Shown here piece by piece: positions 1 through 12,300 of a stretch of DNA of 64,000 nucleotides. The stretch is from Undaria pinnatifida (lineage: Eukaryota; Sar; Phaeophyceae; Laminariales; Alariaceae), in the NCBI GenBank assembly GCA_012845835.1, contig JABAKD010000011.1, forward strand, positions 11,909,865 to 11,973,864. Direction: 5' to 3'. The first letter of the stretch is position 1; the number at the start of each line of letters is the position of its first letter. The notes beneath the pieces were generated by a model that worked only from the letters and a program-made list of their open reading frames with translations, did not search any database and had not been told where the DNA came from. The translations under genes and the position numbers were made by a program.

Positions 1-207
1 CCCTCACGAGGTGGGTGGCACTATTTTCCACCCATACTGCTCCTGCGAGCACACAGCAATCTCCAGCCTGGGCGGCGCCAGGCAACGCAGACACGTGTGT
101 TGTTGCTCGAACTGAGTACAGCACAGCAGCACCAACATCAGCAACATCAACAGCAACAACTGCAAGACGTTTTCAGCAGCAGTCGCTTGTCTCCTGGCAC
201 GGTAGAC
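1..207 (+). other. 5' flank or 5' UTR of the receptor gene
   Basis: No TATA-like or other promoter element is evident. The exon-1 frame has no stop in this stretch and shows a CAG/CAA-rich tract (poly-Gln if translated), so it could be 5' UTR or, if an upstream ATG exists outside the window, coding. Confidence 0.4.
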
Positions 208-398
208 ATGCCTAGCCTCAGCATCAGCGGTGCCTGCAGGCTATTCGACAGGCAGACCTCATGGGACCTTTCTCTCCGAAAGATTCGCTGCTTCTGGGTG
301 TTGTTTGGAGTGCACCTGCTCCTGGCTCGTACGTGTAGCAGTTATGCTGCATCTTCTGGGAGTGCCGCGTCGTCATCAGGGAGCGGAGTATTTCCCGT
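208..398 (+). CDS. Receptor exon 1: signal peptide
   Basis: Starts at the first ATG in a frame that is open back to position 1. After about 24 residues comes a basic pair and a hydrophobic stretch ([17 protein letters not shown]), then small residues ending SSYA-A, which fits a signal peptidase site near residue 48. The donor is GTACGT at 399, leaving two bases (GT) that join C at 1578 to make Val. The N-region is rather long for a signal peptide, so a start upstream of the window or a signal anchor is possible. Confidence 0.6.
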
Positions 399-3300
399 GT
401 ACGTGCGAGCTGGTGATGGTGTTGGTCACGCTGATGGAGGCGATAGCGGTGATGGTCATGGGTTTAGCGGTCGTGAGACAGGATGCAGCGGGTGTCGAGG
501 GCTAGCGAGCTCTTATTCTGGTGGTGGTAGTGGTGGTGATGCGGGCGTTGCTGGTGCTGGTGGTGGTGCTACGTGCGGCTCGTCTGAGGAGGATGCCTGC
601 CCAGATATTCGCAGGTGCCTCGTGCGTGTGTGGCGCGTGACGTGTACTTGTATGCTTCGTTGTATACTTTAAAGTATTTCATTAGGGTTGGGGGTTGGCT
701 GACTAATAGTCGCCGACTAGTTAATATTTGGGTAGGCTAGGTATTAGTATTACAGTTGATGGCCGGTCGCCCCGGTGGCGTATCAGGTTATCCTCGAGCT
801 TGGATAGGTCAGTTTAGTGAGTTCGAGCCCCGCCGAGTGCATACTCGTATAAAGTCGTTAGGACTTTTTCTTGTCCACAAATTGACTTGCGGAAAGCGCG
901 AGAACGTGAGTTAGCCACACTCGATGAAATATCGACGAGCAGTGGGATTGCAAACCTATGCCCGATAAAAATTGAAGGCGAGAACCGGGGGGAAGAAGGG
1001 ACGGCACCCGTGACCACGGCTTGTCCAGAAGCTGGAAAGTAAAAGTGCGAGAAAAAAAAAAAGATCAAGAAAAAAGTACAGGTGGCAGGTGGGTGGCAGG
1101 TGGTTGCGGGCGGTAGTTTGCGTTTGCGAAGTTTTGCGTTTTCGTTTCGCATGTTGGTGTTGGGGCTCGAAAGGCAGGAAGACTCGAACCAGCTGGTTGG
1201 TTTGCTGCCCTACCCAACTACCAGGCGTCAAGGTTCAGGCATTCACGAGTGATCGATTATGTTGCTGCCCGTCTGTTGTACGAGTAGTGCCAAGCCATGA
1301 GTATGCTGCCGACCAACGTTTGAAAGGAGAGCACATTATTTAGTCGTAAGGGCCCCACAGTTTGGGGTTTTTGCGAGTCGCGCAATGGTTGATGAGAGAG
1401 GCGAGTCGCGCAATTGTTGGTGAGAGAGGCGAGTCGACGTCCTTGAATAATAACAAAAGCAACACGTGGGAACTCGCCCGCCGCAACGCCCTCTACTACT
1501 GCTGCAGTAGTCTTAGATCATCGGGCGTTGTTTAAAACTCGAACCTACCCCCCCACCCATCCCAATGCCGTCCTTAGCGCTCTACAAGCGATACCGGAAG
1601 ATCTACCTGCCGGACAGCAGTTACCGGAGCTGAGACTGCTTCCGGGCTTGTACACAGGGGATGGGAATGTGTTCATAGGGGGTCCTGGAGACCTAGATTA
1701 CCCTTCCACAGCAAGGTGAGCCCGTCAACTCCTCCTCTGCGGCTGTACTTGTTGTTGTTGTTGTTGATGTTCTCACATGAACTCGCATAATCAATTCCGT
1801 GGTCACAGGACAGGCTCCAGTCACTCCGGAGCTGGGGAATACCCCAGGGAAGAAGCACAAACAAAGCAAAGGTGGTACACGCATACTTCGAAGTATATCA
1901 CAGCTGACGCCATTTATGCCTCCACCAGAAACATTTCAAAAGTATGCCGCTTGCCACCCAAGAAAGACTACCACGTATTTATTACACGTAGTACCTATCA
2001 CTACGCATACGCATGACAGCCGCAAGTCAATTGGAAAAAAGAAACAAATACGAGATAAGAAGATAAAGGAAAGGAAAGGAAATAAAATAAAAAAGAAAGC
2101 GAAAAACGAAAAAGATGAGGAAAGAAAAGAAAAGAAAGAAAAGCAACAAAAAGACAAGACAAGAAGAGGAAGCAAGGAAAGGAAAAGAGAAAAAATATCA
2201 TACTAGCAGACCCTAGGAACTGGCTAAAGATGGCATTGGGCTCATGGAGGGTATCAAGTGCATCATCAATGGCACTGGGGAGAGAACGCAACAAGGCGAA
2301 GAAGTCAGGGCGGTCTTACGCTATCTTGTGACGGTCATTAGAAGGCCCACATGTTTCAAGACGATGATGGCCAGACCCACACTTCAGTCTCTTGGGCAGG
2401 ACGCCCTCCCTCCCCCCTCCCCCCTCTTCCCCTCCCTCCTCCCCCCGGCCGCTTAGAGACGCCGACGGTGGATGGCGCTGCCGCATCCTTTGCGCGTCGC
2501 TCTGCAGCTTTGCGTCTCTCCGTCTCATGCCATTTCCGCATGAACAACTCGGCTCCCTCCTCTACTCGTCGAAACCATCTGCCGGCTTTCTGAGCAGCGT
2601 TTCGGCACCCTTCGAATTTCATTCCAAAGACCGACATATCCTCCTTCAGATGAGCCAGCCAGTCCTTTTCTTGCCCCCCTGAGTAGCCCTTACCCCCAAC
2701 AAGCTCCCCAAACATCACCCTCTGTGGCAGACACTCCTCCCCCATACGTGCTACGAATCGCGCAAACAATATCCTCCGCTTGCGCACTATCTCCTCTATG
2801 CTCTCGGAACCTGTCTTGGCAAGCGCGTCGGCGTACGATAGGGTGTGGTCGTCGCGCTTCCGTTTCCGCCATCCGAGGCATCGGAGGAGCATGGAGTGGT
2901 GAACCCGTCGTAGCCTGTCATAGTCAGGCTTGTTCGGGCTCCACGTCATGCAACCGTAAAGTAGTGTCTCGACCACCTCGGCTTTCAGCAGCCGCACCTT
3001 CAACCGTAAGCGCACACCCGGGCGATCATAGATTTCCATCTTGTACCGCTGGAAGCACGCCCAGGCCCTCTGAAGATGCCGCGTTACTTCAATGCTAAGG
3101 TCTCTGTTTGCGGTGGTAGCCCCGCCCAAGTACACAAAGTCGATTTTTGTTTGTATACCGGGCCGGCTGCATTGATAGTGAACGACACCTTCCCTCCGCC
3201 TTTGGTTTGCAGGCACATGATATCTGTTTTCGCGTCGGAGACCGTAAGCCCGAACTCCAAGCACGTAGTCACGATCACCGCCATCATCCTCTCCAGCCCT

Positions 3301-6300
3301 TCTGATGATCGCGATACGATGCCCGCATCGTCAGCGTACAGCATACCCCACAATCTCTGCAATTCCTCCTCCTCCTTCCCCCTCCGCCCGTCGGCTTTGC
3401 CTGTGCGTGAAGTGCCCCTCTTCTCGCCTTTGTCCTTCTTTAGTTGGATCTGCATCATGTTGTCTGTGATGGCTGCATCATCGAGGAGGCGTTTCTTGGC
3501 CACACGCAGTACCGCCGTGAAAAACATGTTGAACAGCAGTGACGCGAGCATGCATCCTTGCCTGAGACCTTGCCCCACGTCGAACTTATCCGAACACTCT
3601 CCATCATCCAACCGCACGCATGCTTGCATTCCGTCGTGGAATTCGCGGATGGCGGCGAGCATTCTCGGTGGCACGCCAAAACGAGAAAGGACATCCCACA
3701 GAAGGGTTCGGTCGACGGAATCATGTGCTTTGGTAAGGTCGATGAAGCACAAGTACAAGGGGGTGTCCTTCTTCCGCGCCAGCTCCTGCAGTTGTCGTAC
3801 TGCGAACATCATGTCAACCGTCGAGCGTTGAGGTCTGAACCCACACTGTTCCTCCGGCAGAATGTTCTCGCGTTCGCAATAGTCACTCAGGCGACCCGCG
3901 ATGACTTTGAGGAGTACTTTGCCGGCGTGAACCACGAGGGAGATGCCACGATATTTGCCACACTCAATCCGATCTTTCTTCTTGTGAATCACCTTAATCG
4001 TTGCATCTTTCCGTTGTTGCGGCACGCCACCTCCCCTACACACAGCTATGCCTTGCCAGGTATACGGTGTGTATCAACTGCCAGGCGTCTATTAATAGTA
4101 TACCTGGTACCTGGCATACATTACGGCCATAGAATATCATATCCATCCGCTGGTTCCCGGGCTCAATATATGTCGTGAATTTTCCCAACAATCCCCGAAC
4201 CCCCTGCCTTTCAACAGTAATTTCAGTTATTATTTCACATTTCTTCAGCCATCCCCTCCCCTACTAAATCCAAATCGCTAAGCCATCTTGCCCTGCCGCC
4301 AATCACTCATCTATTCGATACGTTACATGGCTTATAAAACTTGACTCTATGCTTCCAACCAGCATTGTTGAAATCCTGTCCCCTATCGCTCACGAATTCG
4401 GTACTTCGTATGGCTTCTTTTATGGGGCTCTGTCGCGCCAACCATGATCGGTGTGGTCGGAAAAATCATGCCTGTTACATGCCGCAACGTGTCGCCCGCC
4501 CATTTTTTTTTCTCTACTCCTGTCACGACGGCAACCGCTAGCTGTCGTATATGGCTGTCCAGCTACCTCTCTCTCCACTTTTCGCGACCTAGATCAGGGG
4601 CTATATTCCTATATTTTCCTCTGCTGCGGCGGTCCACGACGACAGCCGCTGGTTCTTGTAGCTGTCCAGCTCTATCTCTCTTTCCATGTTTCGCGACCAA
4701 ACTCAGTGGCTATACGGGGCCCGATCGTTTGTGTGTGATTGTCGTCCTGGTTTTGTAGCGACGCAGTAGCAGCGGCAGTGCGGAGCTCGAGCGCACGCGT
4801 TGGTTTGGGCGAGGAAGAGCGTGCATGACCGTGGGCGCTTGGTCGCTTTTCATGGTTTCATTCCGGCATAGACTGCAACTGCAGTTTTTAAGGCTTTAAT
4901 CACACGTCACAGCAGTTTACAACTTTCACGTTTGCAGCTGAGATGCGGCGAGGCCGAGATCGACACATAATACGAGTTCGTATATGCGAGTATCCGTCAT
5001 ATTTTCAAAGAGCACAAGGCCGGCCAGGGCGGTGGGGAGCATTCATTGATTCGGACGAAGTTATGCATGACCATAGGCCCGTGGTTTCTTTTCATGCTTC
5101 ATACCGGCATATATGTATTGAATTTAATATTTTTCAATCGTACGCCACGGCAGCCGGTCACAATTTTCAGGCATTTTCATGTTTTGGAGACGTGGCGAGG
5201 CCAAGATCGAGAGATTATATCCGTCATATTTGCAAACAGCATAGGGCCGTGCGGGGCGTCGGGGAGCGAGCCCCACCCCGCGCCTCGCCCAGCTGAAAAA
5301 CCTGCGTGTGCGTGCCAGCTGGCAACACCGCAGGTGCATGCCCAGGAAAAAGCCTTTTTGATATTTGGACTACTGGTTATGTTTTTGATTTTTTATTTTG
5401 TATTTATATATTGTTCTGGGTAGATTTGCACGAAGCCAACAGGAAGGGCGGATTCCGAAGTAGATCAGAATGATGATGCGTCGTTGGTGCCGTTACGCAG
5501 TCTATGTGATATCGTACATACGAATATACGCCACATTTGCAAACAGCACAGAGCCGGGCTGGGCGGCGGGGTGGAGTGGGGTGCGGCGCAGCCAGCCCCA
5601 CCCCTCGCCCCGGCCAGCCGTCAAGCCCTCGTGTGCGTGCCTACGATGGTCTCGCCGACTCCGTACATTCACTGACTGACGGGATAGATGGAGATTCATA
5701 CGAAGGCGAGTGACGTATTCTGTAGTCTATGCCAATTGCAGAAGGAAGAGGTCGACGGAAGTAGCCCCACCCCTTGTCCCGGCCAGCCGTCAAGCCCTCG
5801 TGTGCGTGCCTACGATGGTGTCGCCGACTCCGTATTCACTGACGGGATAGACGCAAATTCATACGAAGGCAAGTGACGTACTCTGTAGTCTATGCCAACT
5901 GCAGCAGGAAGGGGTCGACGGAATGTGATTTCTCAGCAGTAGCGGCAGCGGCGGAGAAACGTCACTGGGACCCGCACGCGCGCAGAGCAACCCCGCTGGA
6001 CGCTGGCCATAAGCAATACATTAAGGCCACGGAGGATGTTATTCGTCCCCTGGTACCCGGGCTGAATATTTCAACCTCAATTTTTGAGAAGATCATCACG
6101 GTTTCGAAAGACTTGTCACTTTCCACGAATCAGTGGCCACGATGTTACTGATTTTTAATGGAGGCAGCACATAAACCGTACCCAAGCCGTGAGGATCGCA
6201 GGCTGGCTTGCTGGGGTCATCAGCACGACGTGCTTGAGCGGCAACTTGGCGGCCCCACACGTTAAGAGGGTTACCGATGTCCTCAATCATGACGTCTGTG

Positions 6301-9300
6301 AAAAAATGGGGGCTCTTGACTTCCTGTGTGTCGAGAGCTCCGTGACGGCTATTTTTTTATCCGACCAACACCGACGCAGGTCCCACACAAGCTCCATCCT
6401 GAGGCCTTTTCCTAGTGCGTGCTTCACAGGACGTTCGAGAGACCGAAGGCTAGAGGATGGCCACGGGGCTGTGGTTGGAAAGATACGAGCATAGCGCCCA
6501 GTCCGAAAGGACCGCAAAAACGCTGACGCTGGACCCAAGAAAACAGAGTTTACGCCTGTTAGCATACGACGCGCAGGCCTAGGTCTGGTGCAACTACTCG
6601 CTGTATATCAAACAGTACACAAATGGCACCGCAAACCCCTGCCACCTGCGAGGCTCATTGCAGTACGTTTCGCTTGGTGTATAGCCTTACACGTGTCTGC
6701 GGTGGAACTGGCGCGCGTTGCGCTGTACCGCTGTAGAAATTGCGCTAATTTTGGGGCGTTGTTACGGATAAGAAAAGCTTGGCTTAAGGCAGCCACGCCA
6801 AAAGATCTACCACAATTGCTGTTTTTAGGCGCTGCAGTTCGTTGTGGATTCTAAATGTTGAAAAAAAAACTTCCCCGGTTCCTGCTGTATGTTTTTTTTC
6901 TTCTTTTTCACACTTCTACTTTCCAGCTTCTGAACAAGCCATGGTCACAGGTGTCATCCCTTCTCCCCCCCGGTTCTCGCCTTCAATTTTTGTCGCGCAT
7001 AGGGTTCAGCAATCTCACTGCTTGTCGAATTTTCGTCGAGTGTTGCTAACTCACGCTCCCGCGCTTTCCTCAAGTCAATTTGTGCACAAGAAAAAAACCC
7101 CACGAATTTATACGAGTCTGCACTCTGGGGGGCTCGAACTCACGAAACTGACCTATTCCAGGCTCGAGGATAACCTAATACGCCACCGGGGCGACCGGCG
7201 ATAACTGAGGTCGAGGCACACCTGTCAAAACACGTTTACGGTCGTTCGAATCGATGGGGTGTTATCAATGGTTTGAAATCCGCGGACCTAGTAATACCCA
7301 AAAATTGTAGATTTTGAACACGTTCACACGTCACATGACATTTTTGCACTCTTTTTAACACAGATAGTATGCCTTTGGTCGAGTATACAGGATGGCATTG
7401 TACTCAAAACGACATGAAAACAACTGCTCGTTACCGTGTTTGGGCGCTGCTGTTTCTTCTGGCTTCAAAACATGCCCAAAATAACTCCGACAATATTGAA
7501 AGCGAGCTGATGCCGACATTTTTATGCTAAAGATAGGGCTGCCGGTGTCCTCAGTCATGACGTCTGTGAACAAAGACGGAACTAGCGCGCGAGGCATCGT
7601 ATCGGGGTAGTTGTTGTGTTTTTTGGGTAATTCATTGTTAATTGCCAACACGAGCGGACTTACCCCCTTTAGCAGCGTAGTGCCGACGTGCGGACAAAAC
7701 ACTTGGATTTAGACTAGGATTAATTTAGGGGCTTGCAACCGGCACGCCAAGACGTATACCACATTAACTGTTTTCGGCCGCTGCTGTTCGAACTGGATTC
7801 GAAACATACGAAAATGTCCCCTGTACGAAAGATAGCTGATGTGGAGACCTATCTATCAATCTATCTATCAAACTCATCTAGGGTCGCACGCTTCAACGGG
7901 GCGACTCGAGTAGTATATACCCCAATTGGTCAGGTTTTTACACACGAACATGGAGTTTTGTATTACTACTATTAAAAAAAAAAGCAACAACGCGGTCTTT
8001 TATCGTTTTTGGGTGCTGCTGTTCCTTCTGGTTTCGGAACAAAACTATATATCTGCAGTGTAGCATGAAAGATAGCTCATGTCGACACGCATCTATCACA
8101 CTCATTGAGGGCCGTTTATTTCAATGGGGTAACTTTAGAACCGCCAAACTTGATCGCTCCCCTCTATTTTACAATAACTTTTAAACGTGTAAGCGATTTC
8201 TAGAATGCGTCCGATAAAGAACAGCATATAGGCCACAACTACGAATAGACCGGTCGAAAAAAAGACGCCCTTCGTATGCAATACCGGGTGAATTTCCTGT
8301 GGGACCCCCTTAATAGTAGGCTAGCACAGACTCTGGAAGACACGAGTGCCCAAAATTCTCTATCGCCACAAGGCTGGAAACGAAACGTTAGTTCGTCAGC
8401 CTGCCAACACATATATCTTCTGTATGAGTGTGATGCTGTTGTTGAGATTGGACGTTCGTTCTGCCAGCGGGCATGACCAAACAGCGTAGGCTCTTTTGAA
8501 GAGAGGGGTATACACACAGTGAAGGCGATGTTGCCTGTGTATGCTGTGCATATCCTCACGGGCTCAGGCTACCTCGAGGTAGTCGATGCCACTTTGGACG
8601 GAAATGTAAGGGCCGTCGGGGGTCATAGTATGAGTATCTAAACGCTCCTTGCATTTCCGTCCGTCTAGAGTGGTACTGTGTAAGCACACGGAGATATCTC
8701 CGACCCACCCACCTCGCGTACATGTACCATCACGCCCCAAGTGTGCAAGTGGTCAAGAGTAGTGTTGTGGAAGCTGTTGCCAGCAACATCAGCGCAAGTT
8801 TTTTGAAGTCAAAACGTTTGCTATTTGTGCCTGCTGCTTTTCAGGTGCTTGCGCGATCTTGATTCCACTGCGTTGCAAGCGCCAGACATTCACGTATTAA
8901 ACTCTCGGTGTAAACCGTCCGTGTTTCATGTTTGAGTAGTACATCAATGTGTACATTGTTTCTGCTTGGTGTCTGTCCCTGATTGTCAGTAACGTTGGCC
9001 TCGTTGGATGGAACTCCAAGAATGCTACCGGGGTGCCGGTGACAACGGACGGGACAGCAGCCGTGACGGCGGCGGCGGCTGTGCTCTCCTGCGAAGGGCG
9101 ACTGTCTCGAAATTCCTCCACTACGCCGACACGCGGGGTCTGGTTACGCGAGGGACAGATCACCCGCTTAGCCAACCTCGCCCTCACAGGTGTGAACTTC
9201 ATTCCACGACCGCGTTTAGGCATGGGAGATAGACAGACAGGCATACAGGAGTAATGTATGTGACGGCAAGTCCATACCCTCTGCGGTACGGGAATAAGCC

Positions 9301-12300
9301 GTAGTTTGCAGGGAGAGCAGGGGGGGGGGGTGTTGTCATCGTTAGTCCTACGTCGTAAGGTCGTTAGAGTTGGACCGATGCCCCGGAGACACTGCGTTCC
9401 TTCGTTCCCTTATCCTTGTCCGCTGCTTGAAGTATGAAATGCAGGGGCACAAGTACGGCTTGCTGAATAAGCAGACGCGCATACAGGAATACGATGCAAG
9501 GGTGGCGTATGTGGCGGGAACTATGGGGTGCTCGCGGTGTAAGGACGGCTTTCGTGGTTGGAAGAAGAGAAAAAACGAAAATTGAAGTGATAGATGGGTT
9601 GAGGGGAGGGGGACAAGGTTCTCTTGTCATGGATTGTCCTCTCATCTCTTCTCCGACAACTTATCGCTGTTGGTATGTCTGTCCTCTCCTTTCCCCCCAA
9701 AACTCCCCAACCGCTTGTATGGAACAACGATAACGCCTAGTGTCAGTCGAAATTCGTCCGATACCTCTGCTTCATCTACGAACTTTGCGCGCGCTGTCAT
9801 CTGTTTACCCTCCCTCCCTCAGGATGCCCTGCTGGAGGAGTAGGCGTCGACATGTGGTCCGGGGATGATGATTTGTCGTCCCCTGCCACTTTGAGTTTCG
9901 TGACGATCGATGGAAACGGCGGAGATAGCTGTGAAAAGGGAGGGGGGCTCTACGCTACGACGGTACCAGAGAGTGGGGTTTCCATGCGCAAGAAGGGGGC
10001 GGATGGTATTGGGGAGAGGGGTGATGGCAGCGACCCTCTCCTGCTAACGGTGTCGGGGTGCGTCATCGCCAACAACACGGCGCAGCAGGGTGGCGGTATC
10101 GCGGTCGACCCTTCTTCAACCAGTCTTTCGCCGTGGTCATTGTCGCCGCCAGCGTCCCCGGATGAAAGAACGCCTCCACATATTTCAGGGGTGGAGGGGG
10201 GGCTAAAAGTGCAACCAAGCGGTGACGACGGTCGCGAAACCGGCAGACGCGATATTGTAAAGGCTTTGGAGTCAATTCCGCGAAAGGGTGGGATACCTTA
10301 CGTTTCGCGCCCAGTTCTAATGGCGGGGAGTTTGAGTGAAGGAGGCGTTTCCGGCGTCGTGATCAACGGGCCGACGGTGGTGTCAGGCAACAGAGCAACG
10401 TCTGGGGGGGGCGTGTGGGCGTCGGGGATGGCAGTTTCGGCGGTCGGTGGAGGGGTTGTGGTTCGGGGTAATGTTGCGGGAGGCATGGCCGACGGGTGCG
10501 CGGACGAGGTGAGCGAGATCGAGATCGAGATTGACTGTTTACCGTAGTCGCGTTCTGATCCAACTCGTGGTGATCTATGATCGGGCGATGAAATATCGAA
10601 TCGGCTGCTTCCCGCAATCACGTCATAGTCCGACTCGTGATGATCTATGACGTTCATGGTCTTTTTCCATGTTCGTAGCTGAGCAAGCAGTTGGAGCCAC
10701 AATTATATCGACGTTGGCTTCGAGCTCCGGTTGGTCATCCACTAGATGGTGGAGGTGGTCACGATGCTTTTCTTGGCGTGCGGGTTCTCTCCCGCAATCA
10801 CGCTCTCGACGGGTTGTATGAGCAGAAGAAATGCAGTCGGGCCTTGGACGTTACCTGCGCCTCCCGGTCCGCTGGACGTCAGTGGCCATGAATGGCCGCA
10901 TTTGATCACGTCTCTTCTTTAAACTTTACATCTACAATGCTTATACTACGTTCAAGTAGTTTCCCCCCCCAAACGTGGGTGTGTTTCTGAAGGAGTTAAC
11001 CTCGCCGTAGTATGCCTGTGGGCGCGTGCGGTTCAAGCCGGTGGCTTGAGGTCGTACTGATATATGTTACTGGCTATCTTTTTTTTATTCAGGGTTTTCT
11101 ACAGCTAGACTTCGATTGGACCTCGCCGAGATCCGCCCGCGGTTCCGTACCCTCCGCGCGCCACCTTCACCCTGCCGTTTTTTTTTTTGACGTGTTACGA
11201 GTGAGTGGAGGTTTTCTAATTTTGACCTCGCCAAGATATTGGGTCCCGTTTCGAGGTGCCTGAAGCTTCCGCCGACAACTACGAGTAATGCACACAAGTT
11301 GCCTGCATGCACGAATATGTTGCTACCTTGGGGTGGAGTACGTAGACACGTAGACTAGCTACCATTACTATTATTGATGAGTCTTTGTCGTTGTGGTTCG
11401 CTCTGGCACCATACATGTTAGTCGTATACATTCAAAGGATGATACACCTGTAAAAACGAGCGGCCGGTGTATCACGCAGCTTGCAAAGGTGAGCATCGAA
11501 CCAAAATTTGTCGAACTCACAGCTGACGTATTTAGCGCAATGTTACGAAATGTTCTGCTGCCCAAGGTCCCAGCCGTAATTAGACCGTCTTACCTTTTAC
11601 GGCGCACGTTTCACCCTACCGATTTTGACCTGTACCATTCCTTGTACTATTTACGGTGCACGGTTTTCGTTGTTGTGTTCGCTGTTCCAGAAACGCTGCG
11701 GTGGCCGCGGTGGCGGGGTTTCCCTGGATGGAGGCGTTCTGCACCTCCAAGGCGTTTCTTTCGAGCGGAACAGGGCTGAGGCTCACCAGGTACCTGTACT
11801 AGCAGCATGCCTATTCTTCTGGCTGACGACTCCGTGTTCTGGCAGCCCCCGCGCGCATGAAGATCGAGCTAGTTAGTGCCCTCCCCCCGAAGCGCTGCCC
11901 CCGCCCCGCTACGTAGCTCTCACTCTACTACACTACAGGAGCGGCGCCCGCACGCATAAACTGGGGGTATTCATGATTTTTTTATGTTGTAATTATCTGG
12001 GATTTTTCAAGGGTCACATCTCGCAGGTCGTGTAGGTTTCGGTTCGGCCTGACCCGACCCGCCTCGTGAGTTTTGGAAAAAGATCCGACCCGACCCGTGC
12101 ATATTTGTAGCACCTCCTGGTCCGACCGGACTCGACCCGCGATATTTTTGAAGTCTTCCGGGCCCCACCCGCGGGTCGGTCGGACATGCTCCGTGAAATA
12201 CCCTGGTAATGATGAATTGACGAATTGATTGTTTTGGCCGTGGATGCGTTAATCAATTAATTGTTTTGTTCGGGGAGTTATTGATTGTCTATCGATCAAT

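Noticed and set aside
400..672. Ser/Gly-rich continuation of exon 1
   Set aside because: The frame stays open past 398, but only the donor at 399 gives the phase needed for exon 2 and yields a continuous beta-helix entry; the continuation is low-complexity.
1799..2206. Lys/Glu-rich open frame
   Set aside because: Runs through a polypurine tract in an intron; no homology or splice support.
8239..8559. Minus-strand 106-codon frame
   Set aside because: No recognisable motif, no splice context, and it overlaps decayed repeats.
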